From JBNKFV01 sp050289485 (GTDB lineage Bacteria > Pseudomonadota > Gammaproteobacteria > Pseudomonadales > Cellvibrionaceae), in NCBI GenBank assembly GCA_050289485.1, contig JBNKFV010000001.1:78405-142404 (forward strand): DNA of 64,000 nt, written 5' to 3'. The position numbers and the translations under genes were made by a program. The notes beneath the pieces were generated by a model. The model had not been told where the DNA came from and made no database searches. It saw only the letters and a program-made list of their open reading frames with translations. Positions 27,386-36,431 of the stretch are shown here, piece by piece. Every line of letters begins with the position of its first letter. Positions within the stretch are counted from its first letter, which is position 1.

Positions 27386-29542
27386 TTAGCTACGTAAAAG
27401 CTTCCTATAGTACTGGGTTGGGCCATCATCTGGCCACAGTGCTTGTAACGCACTAAACGTTTCAGTAGCTGCGGCCATATCGCCGGCTTCATAGTGAGCC
27501 AGCGCAGCTTCAAACTGTACACACCGTTGACTTAGCTCGTCGTTTTTTTCACCCAGCAACTCGTACACCGTTAATGGTTGTTGCTTGTTTTTTACCGCAA
27601 ATTTTCCCACATAACGAACGGCAAAAGCATGGCAATGCTGCGCCACCGACTCAGTTAGCAACACACGGGTATTTAGCTGTCTATTAAGAGCTTCAAGGCG
27701 CGAGGTCGTGTTGACGATATCGCCCACTGGCGAATATTCGTAGTGATTGATCGCACCGAGGTTACCTAAAGAAAATTGCCCAGCATGCAAAGCCACTGAG
27801 GTTGGCAGCAAAGTATCGTTAAGCTGAAAGGTTTTTACCGCATCGATTAAAGCTAAAGCTGCACAGCAGGCCCGCACAACAATGTATGGATTAACCTCAG
27901 CGTCTGTCCACATGGCGAGCATGCCATCGCCCACAATATTCGCAACCGTGCCCTGCTGCTCAACAACCTGCGCCATGATGTTTTCAAAATAGAGATTCAT
28001 ATGCCGATGCAATTCATCGGGCGCAAGCTGTTCTGCAATCGCGGTATACCCTTGTAGATCGCTTAGCAAACACACCCCTTGCACAACATGATGCTGCTGA
28101 TGAATACGACGGAAGTCCTGGCTCAGCTGCACGGCAGCCTCTTTAGGCAGATAGTAACCCAGGGCATCGGTAATTTTGGCCTGCAACAAACGGCTGTAAT
28201 GATAGCGTGCCAGCAAGGCCGCAACCCCGGCAAAAACAGGCATTACTACCGGTACAATCACAGGCAACCACAACTGGTAGCGGGCAAATACTGCGATAAC
28301 CAATAGCACATAACCAGCAACCGGCAGAGCAACAAGCCAAGCTGCATGCTTTATTGGCAAACGGTAAATACACCAAAACAAACACCCCGCCCACACCAGT
28401 AATACAGCAACCACTAGGCCCTTTTCGGGTGACCGCAAAGCCTCACCTTGCTGCAGATTGGCAAAAACCGTAGCGCCAATTTCTACACCACTGATATCAA
28501 CGCCGTTATCGTTGGTAAACACGGTATGGTAAGCATCTACTTGTTCGGTTTGTCGCGTTTCGGCAAAGCCGATAAATACCACTTTGTTGTGCAAGTCTGG
28601 TACGACCTTATCGAGTAAGAGCTGGTCGTAGGTATAGGTAGGAACGCTGCCGGGCGGGCCATAGTAGTTAATCATCAATGGCTGTTCGGTACTGAATGCC
28701 GCTAGTAATGTTTTAAAAATATGGCGATCGGCGGCCATTGGCTCCCGCTCAATCGATACACTGAGCTCGTCGGCAAAGTACGGTTTCAAACGCTGTATCT
28801 GCTTCACATTATTCACCCAGGCTTGCAGTGAACCACTGGCAGACAATACCGGTGCCACCAGCGACGGATCGATCTGCCGCAACAGATCATTAAACGCAGC
28901 CAGGTGATCGCGGTAGTAAACCAATAGTGTAGCCAGAGGCAACGTGGCTTCAATGCCCTGACTTAACTCAACGGTAAGAGGCGCACTGTTTACACTGATG
29001 GGGATTTTCGGCAAGACAAAACTGGCTGTGGTGAGCGCAGCGTCGCCCACTAACGCTACGGGTGGCATTTCCTGCTCGATATCAACCTGACTGCCGGGCG
29101 GCTGATAGCGCTGCAGGTATTTTACCAACACAACGTTATTGGCATTCTCCAGGGCATTTGCCAGCTGCTGGTCTTGCTGCCCTTCGCGCACCGCTTTAAA
29201 GGCAATATCGAACACCACAGCACGGGCGCCCAGCGCCACCAGCTTGTCGACCATTTGCGCGTGTACTTTACGAGACCATTGTTGGGTGTTCGTGGGCAGA
29301 TCAAGTGCCCTGGCGGAATCTGCATTCATGGCAACCACAACCACTGAATCGGGCGCGGTAATAGCACCCCGGGCATGAAACAGCAGCGGCAAACCCAGTG
29401 ACTGCTCAAATAGACGTAACAGCGGCGACAAGCCTACTATCACCACCATCAATAGCAGAGGTAATAAAGCCCTTAAGGCAAGCCTACCCTCCACAGGGGA
29501 ATCTGCGTCGCCAGCTACCGTTGGTGTTAGTTGCACATCCAT
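27386..29542 (-). CDS. CHASE2-domain class III adenylate/guanylate cyclase
   Basis: About 718 residues. An N-terminal helix (about 30-50), a large CHASE2 extracytoplasmic sensor (about 55-360), three closely spaced helices (about 375-450), then a class III cyclase domain (about 495-665). Catalytic features: metal Asp in LLSDLQGYTAIAEQ, the second metal region in NIVGDGMLAMW, and the transition-state Asn/Arg in DIVNTTSRLEALN. The substrate, ATP or GTP, is not settled by the motifs. A short C-terminal tail looks like one TPR-like repeat. GTG at 29560 is an alternative start; neither start has a clear ribosome site. It is divergent from a Crp/Fnr regulator and upstream of the FecR-TPR-barrel gene. 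Confidence 0.9.
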   Translation of the reverse strand: MDVQLTPTVAGDADSPVEGRLALRALLPLLLMVVIVGLSPLLRLFEQSLGLPLLFHARGAITAPDSVVVVAMNADSARALDLPTNTQQWSRKVHAQMVDKLVALGARAVVFDIAFKAVREGQQDQQLANALENANNVVLVKYLQRYQPPGSQVDIEQEMPPVALVGDAALTTASFVLPKIPISVNSAPLTVELSQGIEATLPLATLLVYYRDHLAAFNDLLRQIDPSLVAPVLSASGSLQAWVNNVKQIQRLKPYFADELSVSIEREPMAADRHIFKTLLAAFSTEQPLMINYYGPPGSVPTYTYDQLLLDKVVPDLHNKVVFIGFAETRQTEQVDAYHTVFTNDNGVDISGVEIGATVFANLQQGEALRSPEKGLVVAVLLVWAGCLFWCIYRLPIKHAAWLVALPVAGYVLLVIAVFARYQLWLPVIVPVVMPVFAGVAALLARYHYSRLLQAKITDALGYYLPKEAAVQLSQDFRRIHQQHHVVQGVCLLSDLQGYTAIAEQLAPDELHRHMNLYFENIMAQVVEQQGTVANIVGDGMLAMWTDAEVNPYIVVRACCAALALIDAVKTFQLNDTLLPTSVALHAGQFSLGNLGAINHYEYSPVGDIVNTTSRLEALNRQLNTRVLLTESVAQHCHAFAVRYVGKFAVKNKQQPLTVYELLGEKNDELSQRCVQFEAALAHYEAGDMAAATETFSALQALWPDDGPTQYYRKLLRS

Positions 29543-29700
29543 TGATTGGGTAAAGCCCACGCTAGTGAATACAGCCCCGCCAATACCTCAAAGAACAGCA
29601 TTGGCAGGCACCAAAATCGACAATCAGGGTAATTACGCAAATTATCAATCCATCCATACCCGCCTGCAGCCCCGCGCTGTTAGGCAGATAAAACGCACCC

Positions 29701-29730
29701 GTGTATGATTATCGCTACCCTACCATACAC
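29701..29730. promoter_or_regulatory. Inverted repeat in the cyclase / Crp-Fnr divergent intergenic region
   Basis: GTGTATG (29701-29707) and CATACAC (29724-29730), exact 7-bp arms separated by 16 bp, extendable to 9 bp with one mismatch. It ends 36 bp before the ATG of the regulator. It is not a canonical CRP site (TGTGA-N6-TCACA); an operator for the adjacent regulator or another dimeric factor is possible. Confidence 0.45.
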
Positions 29731-29765
29731 TCGCCATCGTTGTGTTTTCTCAATTGAGGGCCGTA

Positions 29766-30404
29766 ATGTTAAAAGAAGTTTGCCTGTTCAAGAATATGCC
29801 GGATGAAGCATTGGAAGCCTTAAGCCATTGCTGTACGCGCCACAGCTACCCTAAAAATGCCGTCGTCTGCATGGAGGGCGACGACACCACACGCCTGTTT
29901 ATCATTGAATCCGGCAAAGTGAATGTTTACGTCAGTGGCGAAGACGGTAAACAGGTTACCCTCAACTACATGGGCCCCGGCGAATATTTTGGCGAGTTAT
30001 CACTGATTGATGACAGCCCCCGTTCGGCGTCGGTAATGACCGTGACCGACTCAGTCTTCCTTACCATTGGGCGCGAGCAGCTACACGACTTTATTCGCCA
30101 AAACCCCGACTGCGCACTGGTATTACTGCAGCAGCTGACACAACGTATACGAGACCTAACCCACAGCGTGAAAGATCTGGCCCTGCTGGATGTTTATGGG
30201 CGTGTAGCCCAACTGCTGAAACGCTTGGCAAACGACGACAATTGCATCAGTAATCCCAAGCTAACGCATCAGGAAATTGCCAATATGGTGGGGGCCTCAC
30301 GTGAAATGGTCAGCCGGGTAATGAAAGAGCTGGTGGCCGGGGGCTATATAGAACAAGTACCCGGCGCCATGATTATCAAGAAACGTTTTCCAGTGGGCTG
30401 GTAA
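29766..30404 (+). CDS. Crp/Fnr family transcription regulator
   Basis: 212 residues from ATG 29766, which has GAGG 6 nt upstream. The N-terminal cyclic-nucleotide-binding domain carries the phosphate-binding cassette YFGELSLIDDSPRSASV, including the Glu and Arg that contact cyclic nucleotide in Crp. The C-terminal winged helix has the recognition segment LTHQEIANMVGASREMVSRVMKEL. No Fnr-type cysteine cluster is seen at the N-terminus. Divergent from a cyclase, so the product of that enzyme is the obvious candidate ligand (inference). Confidence 0.92.
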   Translation: MLKEVCLFKNMPDEALEALSHCCTRHSYPKNAVVCMEGDDTTRLFIIESGKVNVYVSGEDGKQVTLNYMGPGEYFGELSLIDDSPRSASVMTVTDSVFLTIGREQLHDFIRQNPDCALVLLQQLTQRIRDLTHSVKDLALLDVYGRVAQLLKRLANDDNCISNPKLTHQEIANMVGASREMVSRVMKELVAGGYIEQVPGAMIIKKRFPVGW

Positions 30405-30825
30405 CACCAAAAGGCGGCAAGCAGGCTTTTAAATCAACCTTTGTATGCAAAAAGCGCTGCTTTTGTTTTGCATCTGGCGCCGGTAGCGACTGCTCAAAAA
30501 TCAGCAACTCCACGTCACGTGCGGTAACCGGTACCACCAAGTCAAACGTTTGCTTCAGCTGCCGCACTTTACGAGATCGGCCCTCGCCTTCGGTTTTTGA
30601 GGCATTGTAGGGCAACAGCTCTGGTAAAAAGCGGCGATATTGCACCTTGGCATCGGCGTCAAGCACTTCAATCCAGTGGCCAATTATCCCCGGCGCCACA
30701 GGCTTTAACGGCTGTGTTTCCCCCGGCGGTGGTGGAGACTCCACATAGCTAGCTTCCTGCAACGCAAGCCGCTCCTGCTTGATAGCAAACTTCAGGTGTA
30801 CAAACTTTCTTTTGCGAACATTCAT
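30376..30825 (-). CDS. Conserved-looking hypothetical protein
   Basis: 149 residues from the ATG at 30825, which has a strong AGGGAGAAGG ribosome site; the upstream ATG at 30855 lacks one. No transmembrane segment or known domain is recognised. Its 3' end overlaps the Crp/Fnr gene by 29 bp in convergent orientation. The Pro-rich linker (ESPPPPGETQPLKPVAPG) separates a basic N-terminus from a C-terminal part. Function unknown. Confidence 0.65.
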   Translation of the reverse strand: MNVRKRKFVHLKFAIKQERLALQEASYVESPPPPGETQPLKPVAPGIIGHWIEVLDADAKVQYRRFLPELLPYNASKTEGEGRSRKVRQLKQTFDLVVPVTARDVELLIFEQSLPAPDAKQKQRFLHTKVDLKACLPPFGVTSPLENVS

Positions 30826-30980
30826 AACCTTCTCCCTAACTCCATTCTCCGGCAACCCCTCACGCAGCTAACACGCTTCCTGATGGTTTTATTCCAGAGA
30901 AACGAAAACCCCTGCAAAAATGGCACGTAACAATTCCCGCCCTACTAATCGGTAATAGTTATTGTCACGTTGATATCGCC

Positions 30981-31004
30981 AATAACCCCTACCGAGGGGT
31001 TATT
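30981..31004. other. Intergenic hairpin
   Basis: Perfect 10-bp stem AATAACCCCT / AGGGGTTATT with the loop ACCG, between the 149-residue protein gene and parE. No T-tract on either side; role unclear. Confidence 0.5.
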
Positions 31005-31050
31005 AGACAATCTTGAGGCAATGCATAATAGGAGATATTTCGTGTCAGGT

Positions 31051-31067
31051 TTGTGAAATATTCACAA
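31051..31067. promoter_or_regulatory. CRP-like palindrome
   Basis: TTGTGAAATATTCACAA: perfect 7-bp arms around ATA. The half sites TGTGA and TCACA match the CRP consensus, but the spacer is 5 bp rather than 6. It lies about 225 bp upstream of the 149-residue protein gene start (30825) and downstream of parE. Confidence 0.4.
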
Positions 31068-31086
31068 TTTCGAGAAAAGAGTTGAT

Positions 31087-31125
31087 ACCGGTTATGGGGT
31101 GCCAAACAAACACCCCATAACCGGT
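31087..31125 (-). terminator. Strong hairpin after parE
   Basis: Perfect 15-bp stem ACCGGTTATGGGGTG / CACCCCATAACCGGT with a 9-nt loop, starting 10 bp past the parE stop codon. There is no T-tract, so it may act with Rho or as a 3'-end barrier. Confidence 0.65.
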
Positions 31126-31134
31126 CGATAGATA

Positions 31135-33021
31135 TTAAGAAACCTCGGCGAGATCGCCTTTTTCTTCAAGCCAGCTTTTGCGGTCCGAGGCGCGTTTCTT
31201 AGCCAGGAGCATATCGAGTATCTGGTGAGTGTCGTCGCCAGAATCGATGGACAGTTGTACCAAGCGGCGGGTGTTGGGGTCCATAGTGGTTTCGCGCAGT
31301 TGCAGGGGGTTCATTTCACCCAAACCTTTAAAGCGCTGCACATTTACTTTACCTTTTTTCTTTTCCGCAGCAATACGGTCGAGAATGCCTTGTTTTTCGC
31401 TGTCGTCAAGCGCGTAGTAAACCTCCTTACCCACATCGATACGGTATAGGGGCGGCATGGCCACATACACGTGCCCGGCTTTTACCATTGCCGGAAAATG
31501 CCGTACAAACAGGGCACACAGCAGTGTAGCGATGTGTAAACCGTCGGAGTCGGCGTCGGCGAGAATGCAAATTTTGTGGTAACGCAAACCACCTAAATCT
31601 TCTGCACCAGGATCGATGCCCAGTGCCACAGAAATATCGTGTACCTCTTGGCTAGCGAGAATATCGGCAGCGTCTACTTCCCAGGTATTCAGGATTTTTC
31701 CACGCAGCGGCATGATGGCTTGAAACTCACGGTCGCGGGCCTGCTTAGCAGAACCGCCGGCTGAGTCACCTTCTACCAGAAACAGTTCACCACGCTCCGG
31801 TTCGCCACTGGAACAGTCTGCCAGTTTACCGGGCAGTGCTGGGCCTTGAGTCACTTTTTTACGGGCGACTTTTTTACTCGAACGCACACGTTTTTGCGCA
31901 TTGCTGATGCAGAAGTCGGCGAGTTTGTCGCCGTCTTCCGTATGTTGGTTTAACCATAAACTGAAGGCATCTTTCGACACCCCAGCCACAAACGCGGCAG
32001 CTTCACGGGATGATAAACGCTCTTTGGTTTGGCCACTAAATTGTGGGTCGGCCAGCTTGGAGCTAAGCACGTAACAACAGTTGGCCCAGATATCATCCGG
32101 TGCCAGTTTCACACCTCGGGGCAGCAAGTTGCGAATTTCGCAGTATTCACGCATGGCTTCGAGCAAACCGGTGCGCAAGCCATTAACATGCGTACCACCC
32201 TGTGCTGTAGGAATAAGGTTCACGTAACTTTCCTGCACCACTTCGCCGCCTTCCGGCAACCATTGCACGGCCCAGTCTGCCGCTTCAGTTTGCGCAGAAA
32301 AAGTACCTACAAATGGCGTTTCTGGCAGGGTTTCCCACCCTTGGGTGGCAGCATTCAGATAATCGCGCAGGCCATCTTCATAAAACCATTCATCTTTATC
32401 GCCACTGGCTTCATCGACAAAAGTAACAGTAAGCCCAGGACACAAAACGGCTTTTGCACGCAACACATGGCGCAAACGCGATACTGAAAATTTTGCTGAA
32501 TCAAAATATTGCGGGTCGGGCAAAAAGCGTACGGCCGTACCGGTATTGCGTTTGCCACAGGTATCGATCACCTCCAGGTCGACGGCCTTGTCACCATTTT
32601 GAAAACCAATGCGGTGTACCAGGCCATCGCGCTTGATGGTGACTTCCAATATTTTCGACAGGGCGTTAACCACACTCACCCCAACGCCGTGCAAACCACC
32701 GGAGAACTGATAGCTTTTATTAGAAAATTTGCCACCAGCATGCAAAGTGGAAAGAATAACTTCTACACCGGGCTTGCCCTGCTCCGGATGAATATCTACC
32801 GGCATACCCCGGCCATTGTCAGAGACCGTCATCGATTGATCTTTATGCAAAACCACATCGATACGCGAAGCGTGGCCTGCCAAGGCTTCGTCAACAGAGT
32901 TATCAATTACTTCCTGCGCCAAGTGATTCGGGCGCGTCGTATCGGTATACATGCCGGGGCGTTTTTTGACAGGGTCTAACCCGGTTAATACCTCAATATC
33001 TTCGGCTGTATATTTTGTCAT
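31135..33021 (-). CDS. parE: DNA topoisomerase IV subunit B
   Basis: ATPase subunit of topoisomerase IV, which decatenates chromosomes. 628 residues, normal for ParE. The GHKL ATPase has VIDNSVDEALAG, SDNGRGMPVDIH and GGLHGVGVSVVNALS. The TOPRIM part has LVEGDSAGGSAKQARD, the PLRGKILNTWE segment and DADSDGLHIATLL; the absence of the GyrB insert supports ParE. It follows yqiA on the same strand, part of the nudF-yqiB-cpdA-yqiA-parE unit. Confidence 0.96.
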   Translation of the reverse strand: MTKYTAEDIEVLTGLDPVKKRPGMYTDTTRPNHLAQEVIDNSVDEALAGHASRIDVVLHKDQSMTVSDNGRGMPVDIHPEQGKPGVEVILSTLHAGGKFSNKSYQFSGGLHGVGVSVVNALSKILEVTIKRDGLVHRIGFQNGDKAVDLEVIDTCGKRNTGTAVRFLPDPQYFDSAKFSVSRLRHVLRAKAVLCPGLTVTFVDEASGDKDEWFYEDGLRDYLNAATQGWETLPETPFVGTFSAQTEAADWAVQWLPEGGEVVQESYVNLIPTAQGGTHVNGLRTGLLEAMREYCEIRNLLPRGVKLAPDDIWANCCYVLSSKLADPQFSGQTKERLSSREAAAFVAGVSKDAFSLWLNQHTEDGDKLADFCISNAQKRVRSSKKVARKKVTQGPALPGKLADCSSGEPERGELFLVEGDSAGGSAKQARDREFQAIMPLRGKILNTWEVDAADILASQEVHDISVALGIDPGAEDLGGLRYHKICILADADSDGLHIATLLCALFVRHFPAMVKAGHVYVAMPPLYRIDVGKEVYYALDDSEKQGILDRIAAEKKKGKVNVQRFKGLGEMNPLQLRETTMDPNTRRLVQLSIDSGDDTHQILDMLLAKKRASDRKSWLEEKGDLAEVS

Positions 33022-33079
33022 TCTCTACCGTCTTTTCTGTTACAAAAAAATAATATGGGTTGGCGCAACAACCGATGAA

Positions 33080-33673
33080 TCAACGATCGTGAGCATAGAA
33101 ATCGGTTAAAAACTCGATGGCCGCCGGAATATGTTTTTCAAAATGTTGGAACGCGTGGTCACCGCCTTTTTCTACCGTTTGCCGACACCCTTGATATTTC
33201 ATGACAGCTTCACGATAGTCGAGCGTTTCATCACCGGTTTGCACCAGCAACCAATAGTTTTGCCGGCGGTTAATCACTGGTTTATCAACGGCTTTAATCG
33301 CCGCCACATCAAATTCGGTTAATACGTAGGTGTCGCTGGTGTGATAATTCTGCAAGGGTTTATTTAAATATTCTGGCAACAACATCGAAGGCTTAACCGC
33401 TGGGTTAATTAACACCGCAGGCAGGTTATAGGTTTCTGCCAGATACGTTGCCCAGTAGCCGCCCAGTGAGCTTCCCATCAGCAGAATTTGCTGGCCAGCC
33501 AACTGCTGGATCAATGCTTCGAGCTGCTGTCGAGCCTGGCCGGGGTAGGCCTGCAGAAAAGGGCAATGGTACTGGATGTCGGGGCGCTCGGCGGCCAGCC
33601 ACTCAGCCGTCTGCTCGGCTTTGTGCGATTGCGGCGAGCTTAAAAAACCATGCAGATAAATCAGGGAGTACAT
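33080..33673 (-). CDS. yqiA: YqiA-type alpha/beta-hydrolase esterase
   Basis: 197-residue small esterase. It opens with SLIYLHGFLSSPQSHKA, has the nucleophile Ser in LMGSSLGGYWA, the acid in LLVQTGDETLDY and the His in GGDHAFQHFE. It lies between cpdA and parE, the conserved position. The physiological substrate is not known. Confidence 0.92.
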   Translation of the reverse strand: MYSLIYLHGFLSSPQSHKAEQTAEWLAAERPDIQYHCPFLQAYPGQARQQLEALIQQLAGQQILLMGSSLGGYWATYLAETYNLPAVLINPAVKPSMLLPEYLNKPLQNYHTSDTYVLTEFDVAAIKAVDKPVINRRQNYWLLVQTGDETLDYREAVMKYQGCRQTVEKGGDHAFQHFEKHIPAAIEFLTDFYAHDR

Positions 33674-33726
33674 TACTTGGGCCTTCGTTTTTACACCCGC
33701 GGAAGACTACCACTTAAAAGTGCGGG

Positions 33727-34527
33727 TTAATAGCCAGACGAACTGTAATCAATACTGTATTCGCGGGCAGTAACGCGGTGTACACCGGTTTCGTAGCGAC
33801 CGTCGTCGTACAGGTCGAACCAGCGATAACCGGGCATCAGGTCGTCAACCGCAAAGTCGTCCTGCTGGGGCTTGAATTGAATGCAGGTTGAGGGGGTTGC
33901 CAGCAGCTGGGCGGCTCCGTAATGACCGTCGTACAGCTGGTGAACATGCCCCCACAGCACGATTTTGATGTTGCTGTAGGGCGCAATAATATCGAAAAAG
34001 CGACGTGCGCTGCGCACCACGTACTGATCTATCCACTCTGAGCCCACCGGCACCACCTGGTGATGCAAGCAAATCATCACGTGTTTGTTTTGCAGTTGCT
34101 CGAGGCGCTCCTGCAAAAATGCCAACTCGCTTTCTGCAAGATTGCCGTGCTCTTTACCTACCACCTGCGAGTTAAGCATCAGTATTTGCCACGGCCCCAG
34201 ATCAACCTGGCGAGCCATACGCTCGGTACCCAGCACTTTATGCATATTGTCGGGGTTATCGTGATTGCCTGGCAGGCAGTGCACCGGGCACTGTATGTGG
34301 TTATCAACGGCGGTTAAAAAACGCTGGTAGGAATCCAGGCTGAAGTCATTCGAGAGGTCACCCGTGGCCAGTAGGTGATCAACAGCGGGTTCATTGGCAC
34401 TGATCAGGCCGAGCACATCGTTTAACCCTTGCAGGGTGTTCATGCCCAATAAGGTTTCGGTTGCGCTGGCGCCCAAGTGGCAATCGGTTATTTGCAGCAC
34501 GCGTTGTGAGTGACTTGAGCTATCCAT
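33727..34527 (-). CDS. cpdA: 3',5'-cyclic-AMP phosphodiesterase CpdA
   Basis: Class III phosphodiesterase hydrolysing cAMP. 266 residues with all calcineurin-like metal motifs: QITDCHLG, ATGDLSND, LPGNHDNPD, ICLHHQ and LWGHVHQLYDG. It lies between yqiB and yqiA as in other gammaproteobacteria. Only 3.2 kb separate it from the Crp/Fnr gene and 4.2 kb from the CHASE2 cyclase, so local cyclic-nucleotide turnover genes are physically close. Confidence 0.94.
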   Translation of the reverse strand: MDSSSHSQRVLQITDCHLGASATETLLGMNTLQGLNDVLGLISANEPAVDHLLATGDLSNDFSLDSYQRFLTAVDNHIQCPVHCLPGNHDNPDNMHKVLGTERMARQVDLGPWQILMLNSQVVGKEHGNLAESELAFLQERLEQLQNKHVMICLHHQVVPVGSEWIDQYVVRSARRFFDIIAPYSNIKIVLWGHVHQLYDGHYGAAQLLATPSTCIQFKPQQDDFAVDDLMPGYRWFDLYDDGRYETGVHRVTAREYSIDYSSSGY

Positions 34528-34577
34528 TCGATCTTATTCAGCGCTCCGTACGCCTTTCGCCTTTACTTTACGTTTCA

Positions 34578-35027
34578 CTAACCGTCGCTGACTGGCACGG
34601 CATATTCCTGGGTGTACCCATGCTGCAGACAGTTAGCCAGCCATTCGCCCAGGTACATATTTTGTTGTCGTTTTTCATCTATCTGTAACATACGGCCGTT
34701 AGGATATTCATAGCGTGGCCGCGCACGCCAGTGGCGATTGAACGCGATAACTTCAGCCATCCCTACATCGTGGTAGAGGCGCACTGTCATGGTTAACGCA
34801 GGCATCTCACTGGTGACTTCGTTTAATTCGGTAATCTCCAGCGTTTGCGTGTACTTGGTGGTTTCCACCACATCGATTTTCACGCGCCGGTAAGGCCGCT
34901 GTGTGCCCACGCCTAACACTCTGGAGTCTTCATCGGCCAACGCAGGGAGCAATTTAGTGAGGCGTGCATAGTTTGCATCACACTCAGCCAACTGCTGCGC
35001 CAAATCAACCTTGTACGCTGGCTTCAT
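34578..35027 (-). CDS. yqiB: DUF1249 family protein YqiB
   Basis: 149-residue soluble protein of the YqiB (DUF1249) family: YKVDLAQQLAECDANYARL at the N-terminus and EVIAFNRHWRARPRYEYPN in the middle. It lies between nudF and cpdA, the conserved place. No biochemical function is established for the family. Confidence 0.9.
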   Translation of the reverse strand: MKPAYKVDLAQQLAECDANYARLTKLLPALADEDSRVLGVGTQRPYRRVKIDVVETTKYTQTLEITELNEVTSEMPALTMTVRLYHDVGMAEVIAFNRHWRARPRYEYPNGRMLQIDEKRQQNMYLGEWLANCLQHGYTQEYAVPVSDG

Positions 35028-35126
35028 AATTCGAATTGTCCTCCAGTACCGCGATAACTTCTGTTAACTATCACCGAAACCTGCCGTGTTTTTTGACAAA
35101 ACAGTGGCGAAAGTCACGTTTTATAC

Positions 35127-35744
35127 TCAAAACCTGTGGCGATTAGCCTGTAACCATTGCAACGCAATCAATGTGGCTGCGTTATTGAACCTTCCGGTTA
35201 GCATAGCACTAAACACTTGCTCGACGTCAAACACCGAGAAACGGATGTCTTCGTTTTCGTGATCAACCCCAAAAATACCCCCGGCCCCTTCAAGGTCACC
35301 CAGTGCGCAGTACAGGTAGACGCTCTCATCGGTGCCACCTGGGCTGGAATAATAACGAGTGATAGGAATCAGCTTTTGCGGGATAAAATCGGCCTCTTCC
35401 TGCAGCTCTCGCAGTATCACGTCTTCCGCTGTTTCGCCGGGTTCAAACATGCCCGCCACCACCTCAATACACCACGGGTTTTCACCCCCTCTGAGCGCGC
35501 CGACGCGAAACTGCTCCACAAGGCCAACCAGATGCTTGCACGGGTCGTAGATAATGGCAGCAACGGCGTCGCCACGCACAAACAGCTCTCGCGACACAGG
35601 CTGTGACCAGCCGCCTTTAAAGTACCGGTGGCGCAAGGTTAACTTGTCGACCTTGAAGAACCCTTTGTAAACCGTTTCACGGCTGATAACGTCTGCATCG
35701 GCAGCCGTGAAGCCCGTTTGCATACCTGGTGCTGAATCTTCCAT
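35127..35744 (-). CDS. nudF: ADP-ribose pyrophosphatase (Nudix)
   Basis: Hydrolyses ADP-ribose to AMP and ribose 5-phosphate. About 205 residues from the ATG at 35744, which has AGGGG 5 nt upstream. The Nudix box is GMFEPGETAEDVILRELQEE, preceded by CIEVVA; the usual Gly after the EE pair is Ala, a tolerated change. It heads the nudF-yqiB-cpdA-yqiA-parE unit, divergent from a small gene and tolC. Confidence 0.93.
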   Translation of the reverse strand: MEDSAPGMQTGFTAADADVISRETVYKGFFKVDKLTLRHRYFKGGWSQPVSRELFVRGDAVAAIIYDPCKHLVGLVEQFRVGALRGGENPWCIEVVAGMFEPGETAEDVILRELQEEADFIPQKLIPITRYYSSPGGTDESVYLYCALGDLEGAGGIFGVDHENEDIRFSVFDVEQVFSAMLTGRFNNAATLIALQWLQANRHRF

Positions 35745-35878
35745 TGTTACCCCTGTATTTTGTAGGACCATAGCAGGCAAGAATGCTGGAAACCCTACCC
35801 AGGTCTCAGCAAATTGTGCAATTACCAGCTATACTTTGTATTTCATTCAGTAGATTACTTCCGTCGGCGAGGCTAGCA

Positions 35879-36214
35879 ATGGAACCCGTTAACAACAACA
35901 TCCAAAGCACTATTCCTGTTCGACAAAGCGAGACGCGGCCCGATACTCGGCCGGAACCGGCACCGGCACGCAACGACCAAGCTGCCAGCCAAGTCAGTAT
36001 TTCGGCAGAAGCCCGTGCCCAGCAAGCGAATGAGTCCACCAGTTCAGAGGCTGTCACGCCGGCTGCGGAAACACAGGAAAGTGCCAATGCAGGCGCAAGA
36101 TCTCAGGCCAATGAGGATACAACCCAATCTGCGCAGCAAGCCAATGCTGCGATCGACACCTTTCGCAATGTAGCCGAGGGGCCCAAAGATAATAATTTAG
36201 ACGTTATTAGCTAA
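35879..36214 (+). CDS. Small low-complexity protein, function unknown
   Basis: 111-residue, Ala/Gln/Glu/Ser-rich, predicted disordered protein (for example QVSISAEARAQQANESTSSE). The segment VSISAEARA is also found near the N-terminus of putative motility- or FlgM-like small proteins, but no domain can be assigned. GCGAGG lies about 7 nt before the ATG at 35879. It is divergent from nudF and upstream of tolC. Confidence 0.6.
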   Translation: MEPVNNNIQSTIPVRQSETRPDTRPEPAPARNDQAASQVSISAEARAQQANESTSSEAVTPAAETQESANAGARSQANEDTTQSAQQANAAIDTFRNVAEGPKDNNLDVIS

Positions 36215-36431
36215 CCACAACGGTCGTATTCATTACCCCAATTCCACTGATAACCTGTATTAACCATGGGTTAACACAGTCGACGGCATCATGCCGAACC
36301 GTTAAACTCGGCTTAATTCCGTAACCCTCTGATCAGGCTACTGCATTTTTTCTGCATATAAGCCAGGATATGATCGCACCCCTAGCAAGCAACCAAGAAT
36401 GGTTTACGAATCACTACCAACAGGAAAGCTA

